A stretch of 64,000 nucleotides of DNA from DASVDK01 sp036381125 [NCBI: Thermodesulfobacteriota bacterium] (GTDB lineage Bacteria; DASVDK01). The stretch lies in assembly GCA_036381125.1 (NCBI GenBank), contig DASVDK010000177.1, positions 8,164 to 72,163 on the forward strand, in the 5' to 3' direction. Each line of letters opens with the position of its first letter. Position 1 is the stretch's first letter. The position numbers and the translations under genes were made by a program. Shown piece after piece: positions 9,509-17,888 of the stretch. The notes under the pieces are model-generated. The model was not told the DNA's origin, ran no database searches, and was given only the letters and a program-made list of their open reading frames with translations.

Positions 9509-10219
9509 GTGCTCCGCCTTCTCCTCGCCGACCCGGACCTGGCCGAGACGGTGGCGCGGGCCCGTCTCTTCCGCAATCAGCCGAACGCGCGCATCGTGTC
9601 GGCGCGCGGTCGGGCCGAGCTGCTCTCCGCGGCGAGGAGCGAGCGACCGCAGCTCGTCGCCGTGGACGCCGACCTCTACCGGAGCCGGATCGACGACCTC
9701 GTGCGCACCCTGCGCCGCGTGCCGGTCCTGCGATCCGTCCCGATCATCGTGACCACGGCGAAGTGGCGCGAGTCGTTGCAGGAGCTGCTGCTCGGCGCCG
9801 GCGCCAACGCGCTCCTCGTCAAGCCGGTGCGCGTGCAGCAGATCTACGATCTCGTTCGCGCCGCCGGGCCGGCCATGGCCCTCGACGTCCGCGTGCCGGT
9901 CGGCGCCGAGGCGGCCTTCCGGGTGGGGAATCGGGAGCGGCGGGGGCGGATCGTGAACGTGTCCAGGGGCGGCCTCTACCTCGAGTGCGAGGCGCCGCCG
10001 GCCGTGGGGACGCGCGTGCGGGTGGCGCTGTCGCTGCCGGCCTTCACGAACGTCGTGCAGATCGACGGCGTCGTCACCTGGACCAACGACGGCCGGACCG
10101 CCGCCGTCTCCCACGTCCCGCGCGGGGTGGGCGTCAGGTTCGTCGACGCGCCGCTCGTGGCGCGCAAGACGATCGCGCTCTACGTCTCGATGTCGAAGAC
10201 GGTCGTCCGGGTGACGTAG
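9509..10219 (+). CDS. Receiver-like plus PilZ domain protein
   Basis: This 236-aa protein starts at GTG. Residues 1-120 look like a response-regulator receiver (LRLLLADPD, then QLVAVDADLYR, then VPIIVTTAKWRE, then LLVKPVRVQQI), but the acidic pocket is reduced. Residues about 130-236 form a PilZ domain with the basic stretch RVGNRERRGR, the NVSRGGLYLEC motif and the GVGVRFVD end. PilZ domains bind c-di-GMP, so it probably couples this messenger to an output. The amidase upstream (7 nt) is probably co-transcribed. A gene partner for motility is not obvious nearby. Confidence 0.83.
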   Translation: MLRLLLADPDLAETVARARLFRNQPNARIVSARGRAELLSAARSERPQLVAVDADLYRSRIDDLVRTLRRVPVLRSVPIIVTTAKWRESLQELLLGAGANALLVKPVRVQQIYDLVRAAGPAMALDVRVPVGAEAAFRVGNRERRGRIVNVSRGGLYLECEAPPAVGTRVRVALSLPAFTNVVQIDGVVTWTNDGRTAAVSHVPRGVGVRFVDAPLVARKTIALYVSMSKTVVRVT

Positions 10220-10273
10220 GCCCCCGCCGGATGAGACGCGCGAAACCGCGCGGACGCCGCCCGGCGCGCCGCG

Positions 10274-10279
10274 TATGAT
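10274..10279 (+). promoter_or_regulatory. -10-like box of a probable leaderless transcript
   Basis: TATGAT ends 6 nt before the ATG at 10286. No Shine-Dalgarno sequence fits in the remaining gap, so transcription would begin at or next to the start codon. No clear -35 is seen. Confidence 0.4.
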
Positions 10280-10285
10280 CGTCGC

Positions 10286-10993
10286 ATGAGGATCGAGGAC
10301 CGACTTGCCGCGTACGACTGGGCCGCCGTCGAGCGGAGCCTCGCCGAGCGGGGCTACGCCCGCCTTCCCGGCCTGCTCACGCCCGACGAATGCGCCGGCG
10401 TCGCCGCCCTGCACGGCGATGCCGGCCGCTTCCGCAGCCGCATCGACATGGCTCGCTACCGCTTCGGCGTCGGCGAGTACGGGTACTTCGCCCAGCCGCT
10501 GCCGCCGATCGTCCAGGCGCTCCGCACGCACGCCTACACGCCCCTCTCGGCGGTGGCGAACCGCTGGATGGCGGCCCTCGGCGGCCGGGAGCGCTTTCCC
10601 GGCGACCTCGAGACCTTCCTGGCCCGCTGTCGCGCCAGGGGCCAGCGGCAGCCGACGCCGCTCCTGCTGCGCTACGAGGCGGGCGGCTACAACTGCCTGC
10701 ACCAGGACCTCTACGGCGACGTGGCGTTCCCGCTGCAGATCGCCATCGTCCTCTCGCGACGGGACGTGGACTACGAGGGCGGGGAGTTCCTGCTCGTCGA
10801 GCAGCGGCCGCGGGCCCAGTCCCGCGGCGAGGCGATCGCGGTCGACCAGGGAGAGGGGATCGTCTTCACGACGCGCTACCGCCCGGCCCAGGGAGCCCGG
10901 GGCGCCTACCGGGTGAGCGTGCGCCACGGCGTCAGCACGATCCGCCGCGGCGTCCGCTTCACCCTCGGCATCATCTTCCACGACGGGAAGTGA
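10286..10993 (+). CDS. 2OG-Fe(II) oxygenase
   Basis: This 235-aa protein of the prolyl-4-hydroxylase-like double-stranded beta-helix class has HQDLYGD (the H-x-D iron pair, about residue 145) and RVSVRHGVS (distal His, about residue 215). YRPAQGARGAYRVSV precedes the distal His, and Arg in RRGVRFTLGIIFHD is the likely 2-oxoglutarate anchor. FPLQIAIVLSR and YEGGEFLLVEQRPRAQSRG match the DUF2064-free, stand-alone bacterial subgroup. The substrate (nucleobase, peptide or small molecule) is not known. The gene has its own leaderless-type promoter. Confidence 0.83.
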   Translation: MRIEDRLAAYDWAAVERSLAERGYARLPGLLTPDECAGVAALHGDAGRFRSRIDMARYRFGVGEYGYFAQPLPPIVQALRTHAYTPLSAVANRWMAALGGRERFPGDLETFLARCRARGQRQPTPLLLRYEAGGYNCLHQDLYGDVAFPLQIAIVLSRRDVDYEGGEFLLVEQRPRAQSRGEAIAVDQGEGIVFTTRYRPAQGARGAYRVSVRHGVSTIRRGVRFTLGIIFHDGK

Positions 10994-11100
10994 TCCGTTC
11001 GCACCCGAGCGCCGCTCCGCTCCGGCCCGAGCGAGTGGCGGAATGGCGAGGTCGCGCCGCGTCGGCGGCGCGACGTGCCGTGGCCCGTGACGACCGGACG

Positions 11101-11355
11101 CTAGCGCCCGCCGCCGTGGTCGAGGTCGTAGGGGGCGGGGCGCGAGACCAGCCGGACCGCGTCGAGCCGGGCCGGCGCCTGGGCCGAGTCGATCTCGCCG
11201 TTGACGATGCGGCCGGCGCCCGGCAGCGGCGCGGGCGCGCTCACGACCTGCACCGGGGCGTCCTTCTCCATGGCGACCTCGTCCATCGCGCCGGCGAACG
11301 CCGGGGTGGCCGAGAGGGTGACGAGCGCGGCGGCGGCAAAGAGCAGGGGCTTCAT
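11101..11355 (-). CDS. Small exported protein with VNGE-D motif (copy 1)
   Basis: This 84-aa protein is not recognised. It has a clear Sec signal peptide (MKPLLFAAAALVTLSATPAFA, cleavage after about residue 21) and a 60-residue mature part. The mature part contains PAPLPGAGRIVNGEIDS and ends DLDHGGGR. A homologous 85-aa protein lies at 15767-16024, with PSPLAMPAGKTVNGESDG at the same place. AAGGAGC precedes the ATG. The role is unknown; both copies are orphans on the minus strand. Confidence 0.65.
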   Translation of the reverse strand: MKPLLFAAAALVTLSATPAFAGAMDEVAMEKDAPVQVVSAPAPLPGAGRIVNGEIDSAQAPARLDAVRLVSRPAPYDLDHGGGR

Positions 11356-11625
11356 GGCGGGGCTCCTTCCTCGTATCGGGGGCGCGGCCTGCACGACCGC
11401 GCCGCGTGATCTCCTGCGCGGGAGCGAGAGCAGGAGCCGTGCCGGTCCCGGTGCGCGGGGCGGGAGACGGTCGAAAAGGGACGTGCGGACGAGGAGTTGC
11501 GGAGATGTCGCCGGTGCGGCCCGGCCGCGGCGACCGCGCCGCGGCCGGCGGCGTGCTTCACGCTGCAACGCGAGTGCTCCAGATCGGATCAGGGGAGCCC
11601 GATCCGGATCGCCGACGGCGAGCCG

Positions 11626-12045
11626 CTACCGCGCGGCGTACCGGCGGGCGAGGTGGCCGGCGAGCATGCCGAGCGCGTAGAGGAGGCTCGAGGCGCTCCA
11701 CCAGAAGACGAGCCCCCCGATCCAGAACGTGGCGCCCGCGTCCTCGGGGACGCGCGCGGCGGCGCTCCCCGGGTCGAGCATCGCCGGCACGAAGCGGAAC
11801 GCGACGAGGACCAGGGAGGCGCCCCAGCCGAAGCCGAGGACCTCCCGGAACGTGCGCAGGCGGATGCCGAAGGCGAGGACGACCAGCAGGCGCGGCGCGA
11901 GGATCGCCGCCGCACCGGCTCCGAGCGGGTAGAGCACCTGCTCGCCGAGGACGATGGCCGCGGCCAGGGCGGCGAGGCTCGCGAGGAACCAGCCGACCGG
12001 GAAGGGGGCCTCCGGGGGGGGCGCGCCCCCGGTCGGACCGGACAC
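11626..12045 (-). CDS. Hypothetical integral membrane protein
   Basis: This 139-aa protein has four predicted membrane segments (starting about WFLASLAALAAAIVLG, ILAPRLLVVLAFGI, WGASLVLVAFRFVP and FWIGGLVFWWSASSLLYALG). It starts at GTG, and its G overlaps the ilvD TAG stop by one base, so it is co-translated with ilvD. No family is recognised. Its acidic/proline-rich N-terminus faces either side. Confidence 0.6.
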   Translation of the reverse strand: MSGPTGGAPPPEAPFPVGWFLASLAALAAAIVLGEQVLYPLGAGAAAILAPRLLVVLAFGIRLRTFREVLGFGWGASLVLVAFRFVPAMLDPGSAAARVPEDAGATFWIGGLVFWWSASSLLYALGMLAGHLARRYAAR

Positions 12046-13718
12046 TAGCCGGTCACCGCCCCTTCGGACGCGGACGACACGAGCTTCGCGTACTTCGCGA
12101 GCACGCCGGTCGTGTACATCGGCTTCGGCGGCTTCACCGCCTTGAGGCGGCGCTTGAGCTCGGCGGCGGAGAGCTCCACGTCGAGCCGCCGCTTCTTGAT
12201 GTCGATCGCGATGACGTCGCCGTTCCTGATCGCGGCGATCGGTCCCCCGTCGGCCGCCTCGGGCGCCACGTGGGCGATCATGAAGCCGTGCGTGGCCCCG
12301 GAGAAGCGTCCGTCGGTGATGAGGGCGACCGAGCCGCCGAGGCCGGCCCCCTGCAGGGCGGCGGTCACGTGCAGCATCTCGCGCATGCCGGGGCCTCCCT
12401 TCGGCCCCTCCCACCGGATGACGACCACGTCACCCGGCTTGATCTTGCCCGCCTTCACCGCCGCGAAGGCGTCCTCCTCGCGCTCGAAGACGCGGGCGGG
12501 GCCGCGGTGGGCGTCGCGGCTCTGGCCCGAGACCTTCGCCACGCACCCGTCGGGGGCGAGGTTGCCCCTGAGGATGACGAGGCCGCCGTAGCTCTTGAGC
12601 GGCTGGTCGACGGGGCGGATGACCGTCTGCCCCTCGGGCTCGCGCGCCGCGCGCGCCTCCTCGCCGATCGTCCGGCCCGTGACCGTCTTCTCGTCGGGGT
12701 GGAGGAGGCCCGCCTCGAGCAGGCGCTTCGCCACGACCGCCATGCCGCCCGCCTCGTACATCTCCGGCGCGGTGTAGCGGCCCCACGGCTTCATGTCGGC
12801 GAGGACCGGCACCTTGCGGGCGATGCGGTCGAAGTCGTCGATGGAGAGCCTGACGCCCGCTTCGCGCGCGACGGCGAGGAGGTGCAGGACGGCGTTCGTG
12901 GAGCCGCCGGTCGCCATCACGCCGGCGATCGCGTTGAAGAGCGCCTTGCGGGTGATGATCTGCCGCGGGAGCAGGCCGCTCCTCAGCACCTCCATCATGA
13001 TCCGACCGGTCTCGAACGCCGCGCCGCCCTTGTCCTTGTGGAGCGCGGGGACGCCGTTGGCGCCCATGGGCGACACGCCGAGCATCTCGAACGCGGTCGC
13101 CATCGTGTTGGCCGTGAACTGGCCGCCGCACGCCCCGGCGCCGGGGCAGGCCCGGCTCTCGATCTCGCCGAGTTCGCAGGCGTCGATCCGCTTCGCGTTG
13201 TACGACCCGATCGCCTCGAAGACGTCCTGGATCGTGAGCCGCCGGTCCTTGTACTCCCCGTACATGATCGAGCCGCCGTAGAGCAGGACCGACGGGATGT
13301 TCAGGCGCGCCATGGCCATGGCCATGCCCGGGATGGTCTTGTCGCAGCCGGCGATGCCGACGAACCCGTCGAGCCCGTGACCACGCACCACCAGCTCCAC
13401 GGAGTCGGCGACCAGCTCCCGGCTGACGAGGGACGCCTTCATCGCCTGGGTACCCATGGAGATGGCGTCGTTCACCGAGATCGTGTTGAACTCGATCGGC
13501 GTGCCGCCGTTCGCGCGGATGCCGTCCTTCACCTTCTCGGCCACCGCCCGGTGGTTGAAGTTGCAGGGGGCGATCTCGATCCAGCAGTGCGCGACCCCCA
13601 CCAGGGGCTTGCGGAGGTCGTCGTCGGTGAAGCCGATCGCCTTGAACATGGCTCGGGCGGCCGCGCGGTCCGCGCCGTCGAGCAGGACACGGCTCTTGTG
13701 CCGGGCGTCGAAGGCCAC
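12045..13718 (-). CDS. ilvD: Dihydroxy-acid dehydratase
   Basis: This 557-aa enzyme is IlvD. It dehydrates 2,3-dihydroxy-isovalerate and 2,3-dihydroxy-3-methylvalerate to the 2-keto acids in valine/isoleucine synthesis. The iron-sulfur cysteines are visible in GVAHCWIEIAPCN, GIAGCDKTIPG and CPGAGACGGQFTANT, and the C-terminal catalytic region contains ITDGRFSGATHG. Two in-frame GTGs lie at the 5' end; the second (13718) is 7 nt from GGGAGG and is preferred over 13724, which leaves only 1 nt. A TAGAAT box lies about 45 nt upstream. The neighbouring threonine-dehydratase-like gene is also in branched-chain metabolism. Confidence 0.93.
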   Translation of the reverse strand: MAFDARHKSRVLLDGADRAAARAMFKAIGFTDDDLRKPLVGVAHCWIEIAPCNFNHRAVAEKVKDGIRANGGTPIEFNTISVNDAISMGTQAMKASLVSRELVADSVELVVRGHGLDGFVGIAGCDKTIPGMAMAMARLNIPSVLLYGGSIMYGEYKDRRLTIQDVFEAIGSYNAKRIDACELGEIESRACPGAGACGGQFTANTMATAFEMLGVSPMGANGVPALHKDKGGAAFETGRIMMEVLRSGLLPRQIITRKALFNAIAGVMATGGSTNAVLHLLAVAREAGVRLSIDDFDRIARKVPVLADMKPWGRYTAPEMYEAGGMAVVAKRLLEAGLLHPDEKTVTGRTIGEEARAAREPEGQTVIRPVDQPLKSYGGLVILRGNLAPDGCVAKVSGQSRDAHRGPARVFEREEDAFAAVKAGKIKPGDVVVIRWEGPKGGPGMREMLHVTAALQGAGLGGSVALITDGRFSGATHGFMIAHVAPEAADGGPIAAIRNGDVIAIDIKKRRLDVELSAAELKRRLKAVKPPKPMYTTGVLAKYAKLVSSASEGAVTG

Positions 13719-13787
13719 GGTCACACCTCCCGTCGTGAGAAATGGTGGCTGCGGGGAAAACGCCGGAATTCTAGCACCAGGCGGGGC

Positions 13788-14714
13788 TCACGCGACGCTC
13801 GCCGGGTCGGTGTTGCCGCCGCAGACGAGGACGGCCACCCGCTCGCCGGCGCCCGGCCGGTAGGCCCCCGACGTCACGGCGGCCAGCGCCGCGGCGCCGC
13901 CCGGCTCCGCCACCACCCGGAGCGCCTCCCAGAGGGCGCGCTGGGCGGCGCGGATCGCCTCGTCGTCGACGAGCACCACCCGCTCGACGTGCGCCCGGGC
14001 CAGCGCGAACGCGAGGTCACCAACGCGCCTGGCGCCGAGGCTGTCGGCCGCGATCCCGCCCACCTCCACGTCCACCGGCCTGCCCACCGCCAGCGCCGCG
14101 TGCAGGGTTGGGGCCCGGACCGGCTCGACCCCGATCACGCGCACCCGGCCGGCGAACCAGGCGGCGGCGCCCGCGACGAGGCCGCCGCCCCCGACGGCGA
14201 CGACCACCGTGTCGAGCCCGCCGGCCTGCCGGTCGAGTTCTCGGAACAGGGTCCCCTGGCCGGCCACGACCTCCGGCTGGTCGTAGGCGTGGACCACCAG
14301 GGCGCCGCTCTCCGCGGCCCGCCGGTCGGAGGCGGCCTTGGCGTCGGCGTAGGTCGCGCCGGTGACCGTCACGGCCGCGCCGTAGCGCCGGAGCCGCTCG
14401 ACCTTCACGGGCGAGGCGACCTCCGGGACGAAGATCTCCGCCCGGTGGCCGAGCACGCGGGCCGCCCAGGCCACGGCCGCGCCGTGGTTTCCGCCGGAGG
14501 CGGCGATGACGCCGGCCGCCGGCACCTCGGCCGAGAGGATCCGGTTCAGGGCGCCGCGCGGCTTGAAGGAGCCGGTGTGCTGGAGCGACTCGAGCTTGAG
14601 GACGAGCGGCGCGGCCGCGCCCAGGGCCCCTCCCTCCAGCGCGATCACGGGGGTCTCGCGCACGCGGCCGGCGATGCGATGCGCGGCCGCGTCGATGGCG
14701 TCTCGATCGACCAT
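13788..14714 (-). CDS. Threonine/serine dehydratase-like PLP enzyme
   Basis: This 308-aa fold-type II PLP enzyme has its Schiff-base lysine in HTGSFKPRGALNRIL (about residue 51). Further marks are SGGNHGAAVAWAA (about residue 80) and the phosphate-binding VVVAVGGGGLVAG (about residue 170). It lacks the C-terminal ACT regulatory domains of biosynthetic IlvA, so it resembles catabolic threonine dehydratases or serine racemases. It ends 70 bp upstream of ilvD on the same strand. The start codon sits 6 nt after a TAGGCT box with no ribosome site. Confidence 0.87.
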   Translation of the reverse strand: MVDRDAIDAAAHRIAGRVRETPVIALEGGALGAAAPLVLKLESLQHTGSFKPRGALNRILSAEVPAAGVIAASGGNHGAAVAWAARVLGHRAEIFVPEVASPVKVERLRRYGAAVTVTGATYADAKAASDRRAAESGALVVHAYDQPEVVAGQGTLFRELDRQAGGLDTVVVAVGGGGLVAGAAAWFAGRVRVIGVEPVRAPTLHAALAVGRPVDVEVGGIAADSLGARRVGDLAFALARAHVERVVLVDDEAIRAAQRALWEALRVVAEPGGAAALAAVTSGAYRPGAGERVAVLVCGGNTDPASVA

Positions 14715-14720
14715 GCGGCT

Positions 14721-14726
14721 AGCCTA
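14721..14726 (-). promoter_or_regulatory. -10-like box of a probable leaderless transcript
   Basis: On the minus strand, TAGGCT is followed by 6 nt and then the ATG of the dehydratase gene, with no Shine-Dalgarno sequence between. Confidence 0.35.
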
Positions 14727-14778
14727 GCGCGGGTTCGGCCTGCTAGACTCCGCCACCGCGCGCCCGAGGAGGAGGACC

Positions 14779-15585
14779 ATGGTCGAACTCTGTCGCCGCA
14801 TCGCCGAACATCCGGCGTTCCAGCACGTGATCCTGGTGGTCATCCTCGTCAACGCCGTCGTGATCGGCTTCGAGACGTCGCCCGCGGTCATGGCCCGGTG
14901 GGGCGGGTTCCTGCTCGGGCTCGGCACGGCGATCCAGGCGCTCTTCGTCGTGGAGATCCTCGTTCGCCTCGTCGCCTACTGGCCGCGGCTCGGCCGCTTC
15001 TTCACCGACGGCTGGAACGTCTTCGACTTCCTCGTCGTCGCGATCTCGCTCGCGCCGCAGGCCGGCCCGTTCTCGACCGTGGTCAGGCTCGCGCGGGTGC
15101 TGCGCGTCGCGCGCCTGCTGTCGGTGGTGCCGGAGCTGCGGCTCATCATCGGCACGATGCTCCGCTCGATCCCCTCCATGGGGCACGTGATCGCGCTCCT
15201 GTCGCTCCTCCTGTACATCTACGCCGTCGTCGGCTTCTACCTCTTCGGCCGTCACGACCCGTCCCACTGGGGTTCGCTCTCGCAGGCCTTCCTCACTCTC
15301 TTCCAGATGCTCACGCTCGAGGGGTGGGTGGAGATCCAGGCGACCAGCATGGAGGCGGTGCCGCTCGCCTGGATCTACTACGCGAGCTTCGTCGTGGTCG
15401 CGGTCTTCGTCGTGATCAACCTGTTCATCGCGGTCGTCCTCAACAACCTCGAGCGGGCGAAGGACGAGGAGCAGGCGGAAGCCGACCGCAAGAGCCCGCA
15501 GGGCGCGCTCATCGAGCAGGTCGAGCGGCTCAAGGCCGAGCTCGCGCGGCTCGAGCGGGACCTGAGGGCGTCGGGGAGGTCCTGA
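14779..15585 (+). CDS. Bacterial voltage-gated cation channel (NaChBac-like, one domain)
   Basis: This 268-aa protein has six transmembrane segments. The S4 voltage sensor reads VVRLARVLRVARLLSVVPELR (about residues 97-117), with Arg at every third position. The pore loop carries LTLEGWVEI (about residue 180), close to the TLESW selectivity filter of bacterial sodium channels; Gly replaces Ser. A cytoplasmic C-terminal coiled coil (ALIEQVERLKAELARLERDL) should form the tetramer bundle. GGAGGA lies 5 nt before the ATG. Ion selectivity is not certain. Confidence 0.85.
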   Translation: MVELCRRIAEHPAFQHVILVVILVNAVVIGFETSPAVMARWGGFLLGLGTAIQALFVVEILVRLVAYWPRLGRFFTDGWNVFDFLVVAISLAPQAGPFSTVVRLARVLRVARLLSVVPELRLIIGTMLRSIPSMGHVIALLSLLLYIYAVVGFYLFGRHDPSHWGSLSQAFLTLFQMLTLEGWVEIQATSMEAVPLAWIYYASFVVVAVFVVINLFIAVVLNNLERAKDEEQAEADRKSPQGALIEQVERLKAELARLERDLRASGRS

Positions 15586-15766
15586 CTCCGGGGGGCGCGC
15601 TCGCCTCGTCCTCGTCGGCGAGGCGTTCCGTGCGATGCAGGCCCGTCGCTTCCGGGCGTCGGCGCTCCGATCTCCGGATGATGGCCCGTCAGTCACGCGG
15701 CCCGAGATCACCGATCTCCGCGACCCGGCGCCCGTCGTCGTGCGGGTGGAGAGCCCCCCGAGGGAT

Positions 15767-16024
15767 TTACCGGTCGCGATCGGTCGCCGGGCGCAGGTCG
15801 CTCGGGTACGTCGCCACGCGCTTGCGTTCCGCGCGGGACGGGGCGCCGGAGCCGTCGCTCTCGCCGTTCACCGTCTTGCCGGCCGGCATGGCCAGGGGCG
15901 AGGGGGCGGCGGTCTCGATTACCATGCGCCGGTCCCGGGCGATCTCCTCGATGGGCCTGGCGGCGGCAGGCGTGGCGGCGATGGCCGCGAGCGCGACGGC
16001 AAGCGCGACGAACGGGGTCTTCAT
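15767..16024 (-). CDS. Small exported protein with VNGE-D motif (copy 2)
   Basis: This 85-aa protein is homologous to the one at 11101-11355. Signal peptide MKTPFVALAVALAAIAATPA is followed by an acidic/basic stretch, then PSPLAMPAGKTVNGESDG and a basic tail. The first two residues, the signal peptide, the Pro/Leu block, VNGE-x-D and a following AP-x-R are shared. GAGGACCGCCGCC precedes the ATG. The function is unknown. Confidence 0.6.
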   Translation of the reverse strand: MKTPFVALAVALAAIAATPAAARPIEEIARDRRMVIETAAPSPLAMPAGKTVNGESDGSGAPSRAERKRVATYPSDLRPATDRDR

Positions 16025-16470
16025 GGCGGCGGTCCTCGGGGAGGTACGCCCGCCCGGGGAGCATGCTTCGTGCCGGGGCGGGCAGTCACGCAAGAAATCG
16101 AAGAGAGACGGCCGCTTACGTGACACTCCTGTGAGGATCGCGGACTTCCCGCTGCGGCACGGCATTGCGAAACGGAACGACGCCCGCTCCACATGCAACA
16201 GAGCCTCGGCCCTCCGAATCGGAGCCTGCGTCGATCAGGGGCGGAAGCGCTGTACATTGGAGCCTCGCGAAGGTCCACATGGGACGATCGGAGTGACCGT
16301 ATGGCCTGCGAGACGCCTTTCGTGCCCGCTTCTGGGGGCTCGTGTGCGATCGCTGGCGCGCGTGGAGCATCGGAGAAGCGCCCGTGTCCCTCTCCGAACT
16401 GGATCCCGAGATCGTCGCCGAACACGGTCCCGTGAATGCCAGCTTGCCGAGGCTCGTCCAGGCGCGGCCG
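16025..16470. other. Gene-free stretch upstream of the small exported protein
   Basis: No convincing gene is seen in 446 bp. Base composition is less GC-rich than the neighbourhood, as expected for a regulatory region. A short plus-strand frame around 16310-16435 looks codon-like (FWGLVCDRWRAWSIGEA) but has no start signal or recognised homologue. Confidence 0.4.
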
Positions 16471-17058
16471 CTACCCGGCCTGGAGGAGCCGCACGGCCCG
16501 CCCTTCTCGTGCGATCCGCCCCTCGGCCTCGAGCGCGGCGAGGGTCCGGTAGAGCGCTTCGTGCGTGAGGCCGATCTCGGCCGCGACCTGCTTGAGCGGA
16601 CGATCGCCGCCGATCGCGCCGCGCGGGGCCAGGGCGAGGTACTGGAGGACGCGCGCCCGCGCCGATCGGACGTTGCGCAGCTCGAGGCGCGCACGGAGCA
16701 CCTGGATCTGCGCCGCCATCTGCCGCATGAAGCCTTCGGCGACCTCCGGGTCCGCGCGCAGGGCGCGCCTCACGGCCGCCCGGGGCAGCACCGCGACGCG
16801 CGAGGGGACCTCGGCCACGGCGTCGCAGTGGTAGCGGTCGGAGAAGAGCGCCGCCTCGGCGAACGTCTCGCCCGGGCGAGCCACGTGCACCGTCACGCCG
16901 ACCCCCTCGCTCGTGTGCCGGACGAGCAGCACCCGCCCCGCCTCGACCACGAAGATCGCGGTCGTCGCGTACCCCTGTCGGAAGAGGGCTTCTCCGGCCG
17001 CGAGGTCGCGCCGCCGCGCGGAGTCGAGGAGCGCGGCGAAGGGGTCGGCCGCCGTCAT
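16471..17058 (-). CDS. Crp/Fnr-family transcriptional regulator
   Basis: This 195-aa protein has an N-terminal cyclic-nucleotide-binding-like barrel (GEALFRQGYATTAIFVVEAGRV, then RPGETFAEAALFSDRYHC, residues about 18-85), the dimerisation helix and a C-terminal winged HTH (PLKQVAAEIGLTHEALYRTLAALEAEGRI, about residues 155-185). There is no N-terminal cysteine cluster, so it is not an iron-sulfur FNR; a heme/NO (Dnr-like) or unknown ligand is possible. Its ATG overlaps the stop of the exported acetolactate-decarboxylase-like gene by 4 bp (ATGA). The palindrome at 17889 is the likely autoregulatory site. Confidence 0.87.
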   Translation of the reverse strand: MTAADPFAALLDSARRRDLAAGEALFRQGYATTAIFVVEAGRVLLVRHTSEGVGVTVHVARPGETFAEAALFSDRYHCDAVAEVPSRVAVLPRAAVRRALRADPEVAEGFMRQMAAQIQVLRARLELRNVRSARARVLQYLALAPRGAIGGDRPLKQVAAEIGLTHEALYRTLAALEAEGRIAREGRAVRLLQAG

Positions 17059-17831
17059 GCGGCCGGCAGGGACAGGACGGCGCCGCGGGCCACGCCGAAG
17101 GCGTCGAGGTGACCGGTCACCGTCCGCCCGGGGTCGAGCAGGTGGACGTGGATCCGCTCGCCCGGGTGGCTGATGACCCCCTCGAGCGCCGCGCCGGAAT
17201 GGAAGCCCACCAGGTCGGCCGCCATCCGATCGCCCCGCCGGACGACCCGGGCCGCGGCGGCGTGCCTGCCGCGACCGCCGTGCCCACCTCGGCCGCCGTG
17301 CCCGCCGCCCGGCGGCTCGCCGGGACCGGCCAGCACGTGCCAGGCGTAGCCGGTGACGACGCCCCGCACGAGGAAGGGGAAGGGGCGGGAAACGTCGATG
17401 CCGCGGCGCCCCGCCGTCGCGGCGACCGCCGCCTCGAGCGCGGGCATGGAGGCGAGGTCGGCCTCGACCGGCTCCGCCGTCCAGCGGTCCACCCGGGCGG
17501 TCACGAGGAGGGCCGCCTCGGCGTCGCGAGGCGCCGGCACGATCCTGCCGTCGGCTCGCCGACCGTAGCTCACGAAGAGGCGGCTCCCCTCCGCGGTCAC
17601 CTCGCCCTCGAGGCCCGCCAGGGCGCCGACGGCGTAGACGCCGGGCGCGGCGACCGCATCGGCGAGCCTCACCCGCCCGGCGACGGCGCCGTCGCGCATC
17701 ATCCGCTCGAAGTGGCCGTAGACGCGGATGTCGAAGGGCAGGTCGTCGGCGGCGCGGGCGAGGCGGGGCGGCGCCGCGAGGCTGCCGGCGGCCACGGCGA
17801 GGAGCGTGCGGCGAGTGAGCCGAGCGCGCAT
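17055..17831 (-). CDS. Exported acetolactate-decarboxylase-like protein (Tat signal)
   Basis: This 258-aa protein has a twin-arginine signal (LTRRTLLAVAAGSLAAPP). The mature part resembles the acetolactate decarboxylase (AlsD/BudA) fold. IRVYGHFERMMRDGAV and ALAGLEGEVTAEGSRLFV match the N-terminal block, and LEGEV holds the metal-ligand Glu. LVGFHSGAALEGVISHPGER leads into HVHLLDPGRTVTGH, which keeps the H-x-H-x10-H zinc site. A Gly/His/Arg-rich insertion (about residues 172-190) and loss of the catalytic Arg region (RTV is replaced by YAWHV) are odd. Decarboxylase activity is therefore unproven. It is the first gene of an operon with the Crp/Fnr regulator. Confidence 0.7.
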   Translation of the reverse strand: MRARLTRRTLLAVAAGSLAAPPRLARAADDLPFDIRVYGHFERMMRDGAVAGRVRLADAVAAPGVYAVGALAGLEGEVTAEGSRLFVSYGRRADGRIVPAPRDAEAALLVTARVDRWTAEPVEADLASMPALEAAVAATAGRRGIDVSRPFPFLVRGVVTGYAWHVLAGPGEPPGGGHGGRGGHGGRGRHAAAARVVRRGDRMAADLVGFHSGAALEGVISHPGERIHVHLLDPGRTVTGHLDAFGVARGAVLSLPAA

Positions 17832-17888
17832 GGGGTATCCTCCCGGTGCGGGTCCGCCGGCCACTCTGCCGCGGGCCGTCCGGCTCGC

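Noticed and set aside
13718-13724. First of two GTG codons as the ilvD start
   Set aside because: It is only 1 nt from the ribosome site. The second GTG has ideal spacing.
16310-16435. Codon-like plus-strand frame (FWGLVCDRWRAWSIGEA)
   Set aside because: There is no start, no ribosome site and no known homologue, and it runs into the antisense of the Crp/Fnr gene.
11406-16568. A 1720-codon plus-strand frame
   Set aside because: It is antisense to ilvD, the dehydratase and other genes. Its composition (His/Arg/Gly/Ala) is that of a shadow frame, with no domain seen.
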